Notes under the pieces: model-generated | What the model was told of the DNA's origin: nothing | Seen by the model: only the letters and a program-made list of their open reading frames with translations | Databases searched by the model: none | In this document: in pieces, positions 47,352 through 58,948 of the stretch | Numbering within the stretch: position 1 is the first letter of the stretch | Layout: each line of letters starts with the position of its first letter | Made by a program: the position numbers and the translations under genes | DNA from: Marisa cornuarietis | Lineage: Eukaryota; Mollusca; Gastropoda; Architaenioglossa; Ampullariidae | DNA: 64,000 bases | Assembly (NCBI GenBank): GCA_004794655.1 | Contig: SMMW01000623.1 | Coordinates: forward strand, 310,001-374,000 | Direction of reading: 5' to 3'

Positions 47352-50300
47352 ATGACATACGTTTCACCCATGTCATTGTAAGGAGATTTGAATGGTCTGA
47401 CTGGATGCTTGAATAATAATGATACTATTGATGCTGACCTTGTCACAGAGTTACTTGTACCTGATAGCCATTCTATTAAGTCAGATAGACTTTCACAGGA
47501 CCCAGTTGTCAACCAGTATGGGAAACTGTTACTAAATTTATGTGCCTCCTTTGAGCTATACATTTTGAACGGTGTATGTCATGGCGACCGTGATGGTTGC
47601 TACACTTACATTACTGATTCAGGGCATAGTGTTAATGACTACTTTTTAATGTCAAAGGAACTATTTTACACCCATACTGCAGCTATCTCACTGTTTGTCA
47701 AACAGAGACTTGACTCTGATCATATGCCTGTAAATTTGCAGTTAAATATGCAAGATAGAGAACTGATAGGGAAGTCATGTGAAGAAACAAAAAAGAAATG
47801 TACACTGAAAAAATTCTTTGCCTGGGACAATAATAATGCCTCTAAATTCATAAGTAATATGAATAAAGAAGAGACCTTATTGAACTTAAATCAGGCAATC
47901 CAGTTGATAGAAACAGACATAAATGGGGCCCTGCACCTATTCAATAGTTGTATTAAGGAAAATGCCAAGTGTATGGAGAAATGTGTCAATACTTGTAAAA
48001 AGGAAGAGTTAGGCAATTGGTTTGATCATGAATGTAAAAAAGAAAGACAGATGGTATGGAAAGCCCTTAAATCATTTAAAAAATCACTTCTTGATGAGGA
48101 CAGACATACGTATTGTAAAGTAAGAAGAGAATATAAGAACTTACTAAAGAGAAAAAAGAAGATATTTAATGAAACAATAATACATAAGTTAAAGACTGCC
48201 ATAAAAAACCAGCAAATGTTTTGGTCCACACTACAAAAATTGTCTACAAAGCGTAGTAATTATAGCAACAAGATTTCTCTCGATACCTGGTACCAGCATT
48301 TCAAAAAACTACTTGATAAAGACATTGACTGCTCCAATAATGATACACCAGAAGTTAGTGACAGCATTTTTGACCGACCAATTTCAAAAGAAGAAGTATT
48401 ACATGCCCTACGAAGAATTAAGAATAATAAAGCTGCAGGCCCAGATATGATAATCGGTGAACTTCTAAAACATTCATGCTCTATTGTAGTAGACTTTCTA
48501 CATGAATTTTTTAATGAACTATTTAACAAGGGTGTCTTTCCAGAAAAATGGACAGAATCAATAATGATAACATTATTTAAAAAAGGAGATAGGAGCAACC
48601 CTAATAACTATAGGGGTATTTCTATTTGCGATGTTGCTAGTAAAGCATATGGCTTCATAATTAACAGTAGATTGCAAGAGTGGATGGATGAAAACCAGGT
48701 TGTAGGGGAATACCAAGCAGGTTTTAGGAAAGGATACTCAACTGTGGACCATATGTTTACTCTGTTGGGTTTGATTCAAAAACAGTTTGCTCTCAACCGT
48801 AAATTATACGTAGCATTTATCGACTTTGAAAAAGCGTTCGACTCAATAAATAGAAACTTACCATGGCACCTTTTGCTAAAGAACGGGGTCCCAAACAAGC
48901 TGTTTAAATCTATTAAAGCCATGTATAATAATGTTAAAGTAAGAATCAGCTGTGGTGCACAGTTAACCGACTACATAAACTGTACTAAGGGGGTAAAGCA
49001 AGGGGATGTGTGTAGTCCTGTATTATTCTCCCTCTTTATCAACGAAATGGCAATCAAGATAATTCAGAATGGAAAACATCTCCTTACCTTTGGATTATTT
49101 AGAGTTGTTTATACTACTATTTGCAGATGATGTTGTCTTGATAGCCAAAACAATGATTGGGATGCAAAACCAGCTGAATAACTCAAGCATAGCTGCATCT
49201 ACCCTGGACTTAAATGTAAACTTAGAGAAAAGTAATATTGTAGTCTTCCGCAAAGGTGGGTTTCTAGGAGCAAGAGAACGTTGGACTTATAATAATACTG
49301 TAATACCTGTTGTTAATGTATACAATTATCTTGGATTGCTGTTCTCCACTAAGCTTTGCTTTTCAGCTGCATGCCAGGACTTGGCAAATAGAGGAAAAAA
49401 GGGCTTACTCTTAATAATAAAAACTCTTAGATCTTATAATAACACAAGTGTAGATGTATTTTTAAAACTTTTTGACGCCCAAGTCCAACCTATACTACAA
49501 TATGGTGCGGAACTCTGGGGACTAGACAAGGCATCACACTATTGTGAAGAGGTCCACCTCTTTGCCTTAAAACTCTTCCTGGGGCTAGATAGCCGAACCC
49601 CAAATGACTTAGTGTATGGCGAACTACATAGACACCCAATTACAGTAAATTCAGTTAATAAATGTGTTCGATATTGGTTGAAACTAGTTAGAATGAACGA
49701 TGACAGACTGCCCCGCAAAATTTACAGAATGTTATTTGATTTAGAGGTAAATCAAACTGGGTATCTAATATTAAAAGAAAGTTATTTTCGCTGGGGTTTG
49801 GTTTTGTGTGGTTAAATCAAGGGGTACAATGTGAAAGACTGTTTCTAAACAAATTAAAAGAACGACAAGTTTTGTGTAGATGGCAAGAGAGGGAAGATCA
49901 CATCAATAGCAGTGAGAGATTTTCTTTTTATTCTACTTATGGAATCTCAGGAGCTGTCAAAAAATACAAATAGATCTAGATTATTATCTTATGACAATTC
50001 TTGCTAAATTCCGACTGGGTGTATCTAACATTGCAGTCCATTACTTTAGGTATAGAAGTTACACTACACTTGATCTTGTATGTCCATTATGTCAATTAAA
50101 TGAGGAAGATGAAGTTCACTTCGTTCTAAGTTGTAAAGCCCTACAGCATCTTACAATAAGATATATACAAAGAAAATGGTATACTAGTCCAAATAAATTT
50201 AAAATGAGTTTGCTGCTAGCCTCATCAAATGAAAAAGTTGTTAAAAATCTGGCATTGTATCTCTTCCATGCTTTCCAGTTTAGAAAATCTGCAATAGAAG

Positions 50301-50446
50301 ACAAATAAGCAACCTATGAATGTTTGTGTTCTTGTAATTTTACTCAATAACCATGCATAGATGTATGTAATATTGTACTGTTGTTGTTGCTCCCCCTTCA
50401 AAAAGGGCAATGGCCCCATGAATAAAAACCTTGAACTTGAACTTTA
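47352..50446 (+). mobile_element. Second non-LTR retrotransposon, 5'-truncated, in the 28-bp array
   Basis: The element carries an APE-endonuclease C-terminal part, an RT, and a C-terminal zinc knuckle. It ends with a 3' UTR containing AAAAAGGGCAATGGCCCCAT and GAATAAAAACC, then a short (TTGAAC) tail at about 50432-50446. CCTACTCATTACA flanks both sides (47339-47351 and about 50449-50461), consistent with a target duplication of about 13 bp, although the target is itself repetitive. The 5' junction carries a small inverted repeat (AATGACAT and ATGTCATT, 47351-47379), suggesting a rearranged truncation. The clade is not resolved; it differs from the L2 copy. Confidence 0.92.
47388..50308 (+). 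pseudogene. Endonuclease-reverse transcriptase of the second LINE, frameshifted
   Basis: The main open segment (47388-49130) starts inside the APE endonuclease at GDLNG, preceded directly by a TAA. It shows SVNDYFLMS (residues 81-89) and SDHMPV (110-115), then RT blocks: NKAAGPD (347-353), NYRGIS (407-412), QAGFRKGYST (443-452), AFIDFEKAFDSI (motif A, 476-487) and GVKQGDVCSPVLF (motif B, 535-547). A frameshift near 49080 moves the catalytic LLFADDVVLIA into the next segment (49069-49815). Further shifts occur near 49800 and 49975. The last segment (49991-50308) ends with a CCHC knuckle, CPLC then H and C (spacing 2-8-4). The N-terminal half of the endonuclease is missing, so the copy is inactive. 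Confidence 0.92.
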
Positions 50447-50447
50447 A

Positions 50448-52615
50448 CCTACTCATTACATTCACTCTAATTCCTACTCATCACATTCACTCTACTAATT
50501 CCTACTCATTACATTCACCCTACTAATTCCTACTCATTAAATTCACTCTACTAATTCCTACTCATTACATTCACCCTACTAATTCCTACTCATTAAATTC
50601 ACTCTACTAATTCCTACTCATTAAATTCACTCTACTAATTCCTACTCATTAAATTCACTCTACTAATTCCTACTTATCACATTCACTCTACTAATTCCTA
50701 CTCATTAAATTCACTCTATTAATTCCTACTCATCACATTCACTCTACTAATTCCTACTCATTAAATTCACTCTACTAATTCCTACTCATCACATTCACTT
50801 TACTAATTCCTACTCATTACATTCACCCTACTAATTCCTACTCATTAAATTCACTCTACTAATTCCTACTTATCACATTCACTCTACTAATTCCTACTCA
50901 TTAAATTCACTCTATTAATTCCTACTCATCACATTCACTCTACTAATTCCTACTCATTAAATTCACTCTACTAATTCCTACTCATTACATTCACCCTACT
51001 CATTCCTACTCATTAAATTCACTCTACTAATTCCTACTCATTAAATTCACTCTACTAATTCCTACTCATTACATTCACCCTACTAATTCCTACTCATTAA
51101 ATTCACTCTACTTATTCCTACTCATTAAATTCACTCTACTAATTCCTACTCATTACATTCACCCTACTAATTCCTACTCATTAAATTCACTCTACTAATT
51201 CCTACTCATTACATTCACCCTACTAATTCCTACTCATTAAATTCACTCTACTAATTCCTACTCATTAAATTCACCCTACTAATTCCTACTCATTACATTC
51301 ACCCTACTAATTCCTACTCATTAAATTCACTCTACTAATTCCTACTCATCACATTCACTCTACTAATTCCTACTCATTAAATTCACTCTATTAATTCCTA
51401 CTCATCACATTTACTCTACTAATTCCTACTCATTAAATTCACTCTACTAATTCCTACTCATCACATTCACTCTACTAATTCCTACTCATTACATTCACTC
51501 TACTAATTCCTACTCATTAAATTCACTCTACTAATTCCTACTCATCACATTCATTCTACCAATTCCTACTCATTACATTCACTCTACTAATTCCTACTCA
51601 TTACATTCACTCTATTAATTCCTACTCATCACATTCACTCTACCAATTCCTACTCATTAAATTCACTCTACTAATTCCTACTCATCACATTCACTCTACT
51701 AATTCCTACTCATTACATTCACCCTACTAATTGCTACTCATTAAATTCACTCTACTAATTCCTACTCATTAAATTCACTCTACTAATTCCTACTCATTAC
51801 ATTCACCCTACTAATTCCTACTCATTACATTCACTCTACTAATTCCTACTCATCACATTCACTCTACTAATTCCTACTCATTAAATTCACTCTACTAATT
51901 CCTACTCGTCACATTCACTCTACTAATTCCTACTCATTAAATTCACTCTACTAAATCCTACTCATCACATTCACTCTACTAATTCCTACTCATTAAATTC
52001 ACTCTACTAATTCCTACTCATCACATTCACTCTACTAATTCCTACTCATTACATTCACCCTACTAATTGCTACTCATTAAATTCACCCTACTAATTCCTA
52101 CTCATTAAATTCACTCTACTAATTCCTACTCATTAAATTCACTCTACTAATTTCTACTCATTAAATTCACTCTACTAATTCCTACTCTTTACATTCACTC
52201 TACTAATTCCTACTCATCACATTCACTCTACTAATTCCTACTCATTAAATTCACTCTACTAATTCCTACTCATTAAATTTACTCTGCTAATTCCTACTCA
52301 TTACATTCACCCTACTAATTGCTACTCATTAAATTCACCCTACTAATTCCTACTCATTAAATTCACTCTACTAATTCCTACTCATTACATTCACCCTACT
52401 AATTCCTACTCATTAAATTCACTCTACTTATTCCTACTCATTAAATTCACTCTACTAATTCCTACTCATTACATTCACCCTACTAATTCCTACTCATTAA
52501 ATTCACTTTACTAATTCTTACTCATCACATTCACTCTACTAATTCCTACTCATTAAAATCACTCTACTAATTCCTACTCATTAAATTCACTCTACTAATT
52601 CCTACTCGCCCTACT
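50448..52615 (+). repeat. 28-bp minisatellite, right part
   Basis: This is the same unit as 46621-47351, including the variant CATTACATTCACCCTACTAA, which is common only on this side. Blocks of variants recur, for example around 50520-50700 and 50815-50990, showing segmental duplication. The array ends in CTACTCGCCCTACTCC. Confidence 0.97.
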
Positions 52616-52719
52616 CCATTAATTCTTCTTCCTAATCCCTACCCTACGCTGTGTTTCCCTTCCTCAACCTCTCTCTTCTCCTACCTGACTACCGATCCCC
52701 CCCCCACCGCTCGCGCTCT

Positions 52720-52850
52720 CCCTCACGTCATTTCCTTCATTTTTACATCACTCATACACGTCTTCCGAACAACTGACGTCATTCACGCTCTCTCGTTCTT
52801 CCACACTAGTCCTTATAAAATGTCAGCTAAATCAAACAATACAGTCAATA
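52720..52850 (+). mobile_element. Right piece of a sequence related to the TIR transposon
   Basis: ACAACTGACGTCATTCACGC and TCTCGTTCTTCCA correspond to the interior of the compact TIR element (ACTGACGTCATTCACC and TTTCGTTCTTCCAG near 60011-60041). Together with 46395-46500 it brackets the 28-bp array. The right terminal repeat of the transposon is absent. Confidence 0.55.
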
Positions 52851-52865
52851 ACTAATAACTATGAT

Positions 52866-53290
52866 ATCTGACAAACTTGTTTCTCACATCTGTCATTCTG
52901 CATACTTTGAGCTCCGGAAGATCAGCTCCATTCGCCATACTCTGTCCATCTCAACCATCGAAATTCTCATCTGATCATTTGTTCTGTCTTAACTAGACTA
53001 CAGCAACTCTCTTCTTGCTGGCTGTCCTCAGCACCTCATTGACAAGCTTCACACAGTCCAGATAACTCCTTTGACAAACTCGCAAATGTCAACATGTTGC
53101 ACCACTTCTCCACACTTTCATTGACTACCAGTTACAGCTACAAGAGACTACCACCTCTCAACTCTATGCTATGGACTCTTTGAAGGCTCCTACCCCCACT
53201 ACTTTACTGAAATCTCCACACCCCTGCCCCGAACCCTTCGCTCCTCATCAGAATCTATCCTCCCTCCTCCCTCCCACACAGACAGTCACA
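52866..53290 (+). pseudogene. L2-like LINE fragment 2 (C-terminal part)
   Basis: Translation gives ICHSAYFELRKISSIRHTLS, then LLAGCPQHLIDKLHTVQ, a degenerate stretch, and GLFEGSYPHYFTEISTPLPR followed by TLRSSSES. This is colinear with the C-terminal half of the 26-kb copy. It continues approximately where fragment 1 (45930-46380) ends, with roughly 40 bp of overlap (both contain DKL followed by a His/Cys-rich stretch). In-frame stops are present. It is either the same copy split by an insertion or a second copy. Confidence 0.85.
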
Positions 53291-53305
53291 TACGGACAAC
53301 GGACG

Positions 53306-53325
53306 ACCTGTGCGCGCGCGCACGT

Positions 53326-53394
<69 letters not shown>
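53306..53394. repeat. CG/(GT)n alternating tract
   Basis: TGTGCGCGCGCGCACG leads into an uninterrupted GT run of about 60 bp. It adjoins the end of the L2-like fragment. The open frames on both strands (Val-Cys and Thr-His repeats) are low-complexity artefacts. Confidence 0.92.
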
Positions 53395-53395
<1 letters not shown>

Positions 53396-53820
53396 GAATT
53401 CGTCTTGAAGGCGATATTAGGAGAACAGCTGTGAGGAGTGAAAGTATGTAACAATGGAGACGCCCCTAGCGCCATCTGGTGCAGCTTTACCTTTGCCCGT
53501 CCACAGGCTCCGTAATTGATTTTATGTTAATTTATTTTATTGTGGCGCCCATCATAAGGATCGCCCATGATTTATTCATTGGCATGAGATTGTTTGAAAT
53601 ATAATCGTCAGCATGATATTCTGCCGACGATAGCGAGTCATATGATAAGGCTAGCAAGTGTGGCGGCTGGCAGGCAATGTGACTGTGTGGTGTCAAGTCT
53701 ACAGGAGCTCCACTGACTTGACTGACACTGACATGAAATACGATACTCGCAGACAGGTCAGCGGTCAGACAATGCTCCACATAGTGTAGTGACCCTCATG
53801 ACCTGACGCTCCAGTGGCAG
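53395..53820. other. Unique DNA with no recognised gene
   Basis: An 82-codon minus-strand frame (53532-53780) has no recognisable domain. By position this is intronic in the exon A-B model. Confidence 0.35.
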
Positions 53821-54880
53821 CCAACGTGACGATAGCCATAGGATACTGATGTAGTACTGTTAGTGTTACTGTCGTAGTAATGCTCATCTTTGTTATTGTC
53901 ACAGTCATGTAAGCCATGCCTATTTTACCTTTAATGTTAGTTGTTGTTATTGTTGTAGTTATGCTCGTCTTTGTTATTGTCACAGTCATGTAAGCCATGG
54001 CTATTTTAGCTTTAATGTTAGTTGTTGTTATTGTTGTAGTTATGCTAGTCATTGTTATTGTCACAGTAATGTAAGCCATGGCTATTTTACTTTTAATGTT
54101 AGTTGTTGTTATTGTCATAGTAATGTAAGCCATGGCTATTTTAGCTTTAATGTTAGTTGTTGTTATTGTCATAGTAATGTAAGCCATGGCTATTTTAGCT
54201 TTAATGTTAGTTGTTGTTATTGTCACATTCATGTAAGCCATGGCTATTTTACTTTTAATGTTAGTTGTTGTTATTGTCATAGTAATGTAAGCCATGGCTA
54301 TTTTACCTTTAATGTTAGTTGTTGTTATTGTCATAGTAATGTAAGCCATGGCTATTTTACCTTTAATGTTAGTTGTTGTTATTGTCATAGTAATGTAAGC
54401 CATGGCTATTTTACCTTTAATGTTAGTTGTTGTTATTGTCATAGTAATGTAAGCCATGGCTATTTTACTTTTAATGTTAGTTGTTGTTATTGTCATAGTA
54501 ATGTAAGCCATGGCTATTTTACCTTTAATGTTAGTTGTTGTTATTGTCGTAGTAATGCTCGTCTTTGTTATTGTCACAGTAATGTAAGCCATGGCTATTT
54601 TACCTTTAATGTTAGTTGTTGTTATTGTCGTAGTAATGCTCGTCTTTGTTATTGTCACAGTCATGTAAGCCATGGCTATTTTACTTTTAATGTTAGTTGT
54701 TGTTATTGTCATAGTAATGTAAGCCATGGCTATTTTACCTTTAATGTTAGTTGTTGTTATTGTCATAGTAATGTAAGCCATGGCTATTTTACCTTTAATG
54801 TTAGTTGTTGTTATTGTCGTAGTAATGCTCGTCTTTGTTATTGTTGCAGTAACGCTAGTCACTTCTATTATCGTAGTAAA
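53821..54880 (-). repeat. 54-bp minisatellite, core AAGCCATGGCTATTTTACCT
   Basis: The unit continues TTAATGTTAGTTGTTGTTATTGT. Some units carry an extra 36-bp module with GTAATGCTCGTCTTTGTTATTG. Because the period is a multiple of three, the minus strand is open for 365 codons with an 18-residue repeat (TITTTNIKGKIAMAYITM). No start context, splice site or complex sequence supports a real protein. Confidence 0.96.
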
Positions 54881-54894
54881 TATTCGACATTGTT

Positions 54895-55450
54895 ATTGTT
54901 GCTGGTGATGATAACGCCAGTATAGTGGTGTAGTAATGTTGATTATTGTTATTGTTAGTATAGTGGTGTAGTAATGTTGATTATTGTTATTGCTAGTATA
55001 GTGGTGTAGTAATGTCGGTCATTGTTATTGCTAGCATAGTGGTGTAGTAATGTTGATTATTGTTATTGTTAGTATAGTGGTGTAGTAATGTCGGTCATTG
55101 TTATTGTTAGTATAGTGGTGTAGTAATGTTGGTCATTGTTATTGCTAGCATAGTGGTGTAGTAATGTCGATCATTGTTATTGTTAGTATAGTGGTATAGT
55201 AATGTCGGTCATTGTTATTGTTAGTATAGTGGTGTAGTAATGTCGGTCATTGTTATTGCTAGCATAGTGGTGTAGTAATGTCGGTCATTGTTATTGTTAG
55301 TATAGTGGTGTAGTAATGTCGGTCATTGTTATTGTTAGTATAGTGGTGTAGTAATGTCGGTCATTGTTATTGTTAGTATAGTGGTGTAGTAATGTCGGTC
55401 ATTGTTATTGTTAGCATAGTGGTGTAGTAATGTTGGTCATTGTCATTGTT
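54895..55450 (+). repeat. 38-bp minisatellite, core TATAGTGGTGTAGTAATGTC
   Basis: The unit continues GGTCATTGTTATTGTTAG. About fourteen copies. It shares TTGTTATTGTTRGT with the preceding 54-bp array, so the two may have a common seed. Confidence 0.95.
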
Positions 55451-56010
55451 GCTGGTAATTTTTAAAGATAACTGGGACGAATGCAACACAATAGTTTAGA
55501 AGAGTAAGTAGGTCGATTGTGAAAGGTATTATTATTATTATTATTAAAATTTGCACACGACCTCTGTGTGACGTGTTACTGTTTTAAATTCTTTGAGTTT
55601 TTGAGTGGTTTTGTCAAAGTTTGACATTTTGGTTTGTCTCATATTGTGACAATGATAATGGCCATCACCCTTACACTGTCTGACCTGCAAACCCTTTCCA
55701 AATGGGGAAAGTTGCAATCCGACTGACTGAATCAAGGTTGGCTAACACGAAGAAAGGATGTTGTTGTTGTTGTTGTTGTTGTTTGTTTTTATAGTGGCTA
55801 GAGACGTGGGTTAGCGCACATCAAGTGCATTAAAGGTTAGTTATAAGGAATGCAGCGACGCAGTTTACTTTCCACCCTCAATGGCAGCATAAGAAACATA
55901 ATTCCACCCGAAATCAACAAAAGAACTGGCTTAGCACTGACTCTCTGATGATGTTTGCAATGTAGGCACTGTGATTAATCGGGCCATGTGGTCATTCTGT
56001 GTCGCTCATC
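55451..56010. other. Unique DNA with short microsatellites
   Basis: (ATT)n lies at about 55526-55545 and (GTT)n at about 55759-55785. No gene recognised. Confidence 0.5.
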
Positions 56011-56870
56011 TCATCCATACTGCATGGGGTCCCTTCTAGCTGGAGACAGACATATGTCATCCACACTGTGTGAGGTTCCTTCTAGTTGGAGACAGACATA
56101 TGTCCTCCACACTGTATGAGGTTCCTTCTAGTTGGAGACAGACATATGTCATCCATACTGCATGGGGTCCCTTCTAGCTAGAGACAGACATGTCATCCAC
56201 ACTGTATGAGGTTCCTTCTAACTATGCACACACGTCATCCACACTGCATGAGGTTCCTTCTAGCTAAAGACAGACATGTCATCCACACTGTATAAGGTTC
56301 CTTCTAACTAAACACACACGATATCCATACTGCAAGGGGTCCCTTCTAGCTAGAGACAGACATATCATCCACACTGCTTGAGGTTCCTTCTAACTAAGCA
56401 CGCACGTCATCCACACTTCATGGAGTCCCTTCTAGCTAGCGACAGACATGTCATGCACACTGCATGGGGTCCCTTCTAGCTGGAGACAGACATGTCATCC
56501 ACACTGTATAAGGTTCCTTCTAACTATGCACACACGTCATCCAGACTGCATGAGGTTCCTTCTAGCTAGAGACAGACATGTCATCCACACTGCATGAGGT
56601 TCCTTCTAGCTAGAGACAGACATGTCATCCACACTGCATGAGGTTCCTTCTAGCTAGACAGACATGTCATCCACACTGCTTGAGGTTCCTTCTAACTACA
56701 CAAGTCATCCATACTGCATGAAGTTCCTTCTAGCTAGAGACCGACATGTCATGCACACTGTATGAGGTTCCTTCTAGCTGGAGACAGACATGTCATCCAC
56801 ACTGTATGAGGTTCCTTCTAACTAAGCACACACGTCATCCACACTGCTTGAGGTTCCTTCTAGCTGGACT
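56011..56870 (+). repeat. Minisatellite of about 44 bp, core TGAGGTTCCTTCTAGCTAGA
   Basis: The unit is CATCCACACTGCATGAGGTT then CCTTCTAGCTRGAGACAGACATGT, with a second version ending in CTAACTAAGCACACACGT. Divergence between units is higher than in most arrays here, so it is probably older. It ends about 120 bp before exon B. Confidence 0.94.
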
Positions 56871-56987
56871 CAAGCATGTTGATACCTCAGCAAGACTGCC
56901 ATCAATGTTAAATGAAACATGTTGACACTTTGTGTCGTACAAATGGCGCTGACTATGACGTTGTCTTTGTGTCTACGGTGAGTGCAG

Positions 56988-57170
56988 GTGATGAGGACAC
57001 TGCCCCATCGATATCACACGAGTCTGACGAAGAAGTGACAATGTGTGGAGATACACCCTGCCACCCCAACGCCGACTGCCTCAAGATCCGAGGTCACGAA
57101 CTGTGCATCTGTCCCTCTACTGGTCAGCGTCAAGTTAACGGCACCTGTGGACACAGTTCCACGCCTTCCG
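56988..57170 (+). CDS. Exon B: EGF-like module exon
   Basis: The exon is bounded by GTGAGTGCAG upstream and GTAGGT downstream. It is 183 nt long and phase 1-1, the arrangement typical of EGF-module exons that can be shuffled. After an acidic linker (DEDTAPSISHESDEEVT) it encodes MCGDTPCHPNADC, then HELCICPSTGQRQVNGTC. Cysteine spacing is C-x4-C-x5-C-x8-C-x1-C-x12-C, which fits an EGF domain with its three disulfides. NGT is a possible N-glycosylation site. There is no calcium-binding D/N-x-D/N-E signature before the first cysteine. The last base G joins CT of exon C to give Ala in frame. The product is probably secreted or on the cell surface. Confidence 0.8.
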
Positions 57171-57179
57171 GTAGGTTGA

Positions 57180-58900
57180 TACTAGCGAGTATGAGAGACG
57201 TGTAAACACCAGTGTTGTTGTAGCAGAGTAAGAGAGACGTGTAAACAATGAGTGTTGTTACAGGAGAGTTAGAGAGACGTGTAAACAATGTGTTGATATA
57301 GGAGAGTAAGAGAGACGTGTAAACACCAGTGTTGTTGTAGCAGAGTAAGAGAGACGTGTAAACAATGAGTGTTGTTACAAGAGAGTTAGAGAGACGTGTA
57401 AACAATGTATTGATATAGGAGAGTTAGAGAGACGTGTAAACAATGAGTGTTGTTACAAGAGAGTTAGAGAGACGTGTAAACAATGTATTGATATAGGAGA
57501 GTAAGAGAGACGTGTAAACAATGAGTGTTGTTACAGGAGAGCTAGAGAGACGTGTCAACAATGTGTTGATATAGGAGAGTAAGAGAGACGTGTAAACACC
57601 AGTGTTGTTGTAGCAGAGTAAGAGAGACGTGTAAACAATGAGTGTTGTTACAGGAGAGTTAGAGAGACGTGTAAACAATGTGTTGATATAGGAGAGTTAG
57701 AGAGACGTGTCAACAATGTATTGATATAGGAGAGTAAGAGAGACGTGTAAACAATGAGTGTTGTTACAGGAGAGCTAGAGAGACGTGTCAACAATGTGTT
57801 GATATAGGAGAGTAAGAGAGACGTGTAAACACCAGTGTTGTTGTAGCAGAGTAAGAGAGACGTGTAAACAATGAGTGTTGTTACAGGAGAGTTAGAGAGA
57901 CGTGTCAACAATGTGTTGATATAGGAGAGTTAGAGAGACGTGTCAACAATGTATTGATATAAGAGAGTAAGAGAGACGTGTAAACAATGAGTGTTGTTAC
58001 AGGAGAACTAGAGAGACGTGTCAACAATGTGTTGATATAGGAGAGTAAGAGAGACGTGTAAACAATGTGTTGATATAGGAGAGTAAGAGAGACGTGTAAA
58101 CAATGTGTTTATATAGGAGAGTAAGAGAGACGTGTGAACAATGTGTTGATATAGGAGAGTAAGAGAGACGTGTAAACAATGTGTTGATATAGGAGCGTAA
58201 GAGAGACGTGTGAACAATGTGTTGATATAGGAAAGTAAGAGAGCCGTGTAAACAATGTGTTGATATAGGAAAGTAAGAGAGACGTGTGAACAGTGAGTGT
58301 TGTTACAGGAGAGTAAGAGAGACGTGTCAACAATGTGTTGATAATAGAAAGTAAGAGAGAGTGTGTGAGTGTGTGATTTATTCAGCTCTTATTTGTGCAG
58401 CTGACGTCAGAAAGTCCCCCTTCAACAATGAGTGAACAATGAGTGTTGTTACAGGAGAGTAAGAGAGACGTGTAAACAATGAGTGTTGTTACAGGAGAGT
58501 AAGAGAGACGTGTGAACAGTGAGTGTTGTTACAGGAGAGTAAGAGAGACGTGTGAACAGTGAGTGTTGTTACAGGAGAGTAAGAGAGACGTGTGAACAGT
58601 GAGTGTTGTTACAGGAGAGTAAGAGAGACGTGTGAACAGTGAGTGTTGTTACAGGAGAGTAAGAGAGACGTGTGAACAGTGAGTGTTGTTACAGGAGAGT
58701 AAGAGAGACGTGTAAACAATGAGTGTTGTTATAGGAGAGTAAGAGAGACGTGTGAACAGTGAGTGTTGTTACAGGAGAGTAAGAGAGACGTGTGAACAGT
58801 GAGTGTTGTTACAGGAGAGTAAGAGAGACGTGTGAACAGTGAGTGTTGTTACAGGAGAGTAAGAGAGACGTGTAAACAATGAGTGTTGTTATAGGAGAGT
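57180..58900 (+). repeat. Intronic minisatellite of about 40 bp, core AGTAAGAGAGACGTGTAAAC
   Basis: Two modules alternate: AATGAGTGTTGTTACAGGAG and AATGTGTTGATATAGGAG, each followed by AGTWAGAGAGACGTGTNAAC. A third version has ACCAGTGTTGTTGTAGCAG. The array fills almost the whole intron between exons B and C. Each unit contains acceptor-like TTRTTACAG and donor-like GAGTAAGA only 4 nt apart. The minus-strand open frames are by-products. Confidence 0.96.
58351..58425 (+). pseudogene. Duplicate of the exon C acceptor and first coding bases
   Basis: This 75-bp stretch repeats 58899-58973 almost exactly: GTGATTTATTCAGCTCTTAT, TTGTGCAG, then 25 nt of exon C (CTGACGTCAGAAAGTCC) with one change. 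It lies 548 bp upstream within the intronic minisatellite. If this acceptor were used, reading on from exon B would reach a TGA in about a dozen codons. Confidence 0.9.
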
Positions 58901-58948
58901 AAGAGAGAGTGTGTGAGTGTGTGATTTATTCAGCTCTTATTTGTGCAG

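Noticed and set aside
53171..53475. Val-Cys and Thr-His repeat frames
   Set aside because: They are translations of the (GT)n microsatellite and of the degenerate L2 fragment.
53765..54862. 365-codon minus-strand frame with an 18-residue repeat
   Set aside because: It is exactly the translation of a 54-bp minisatellite whose length is a multiple of three. No splice sites, start context or non-repetitive coding sequence support it.
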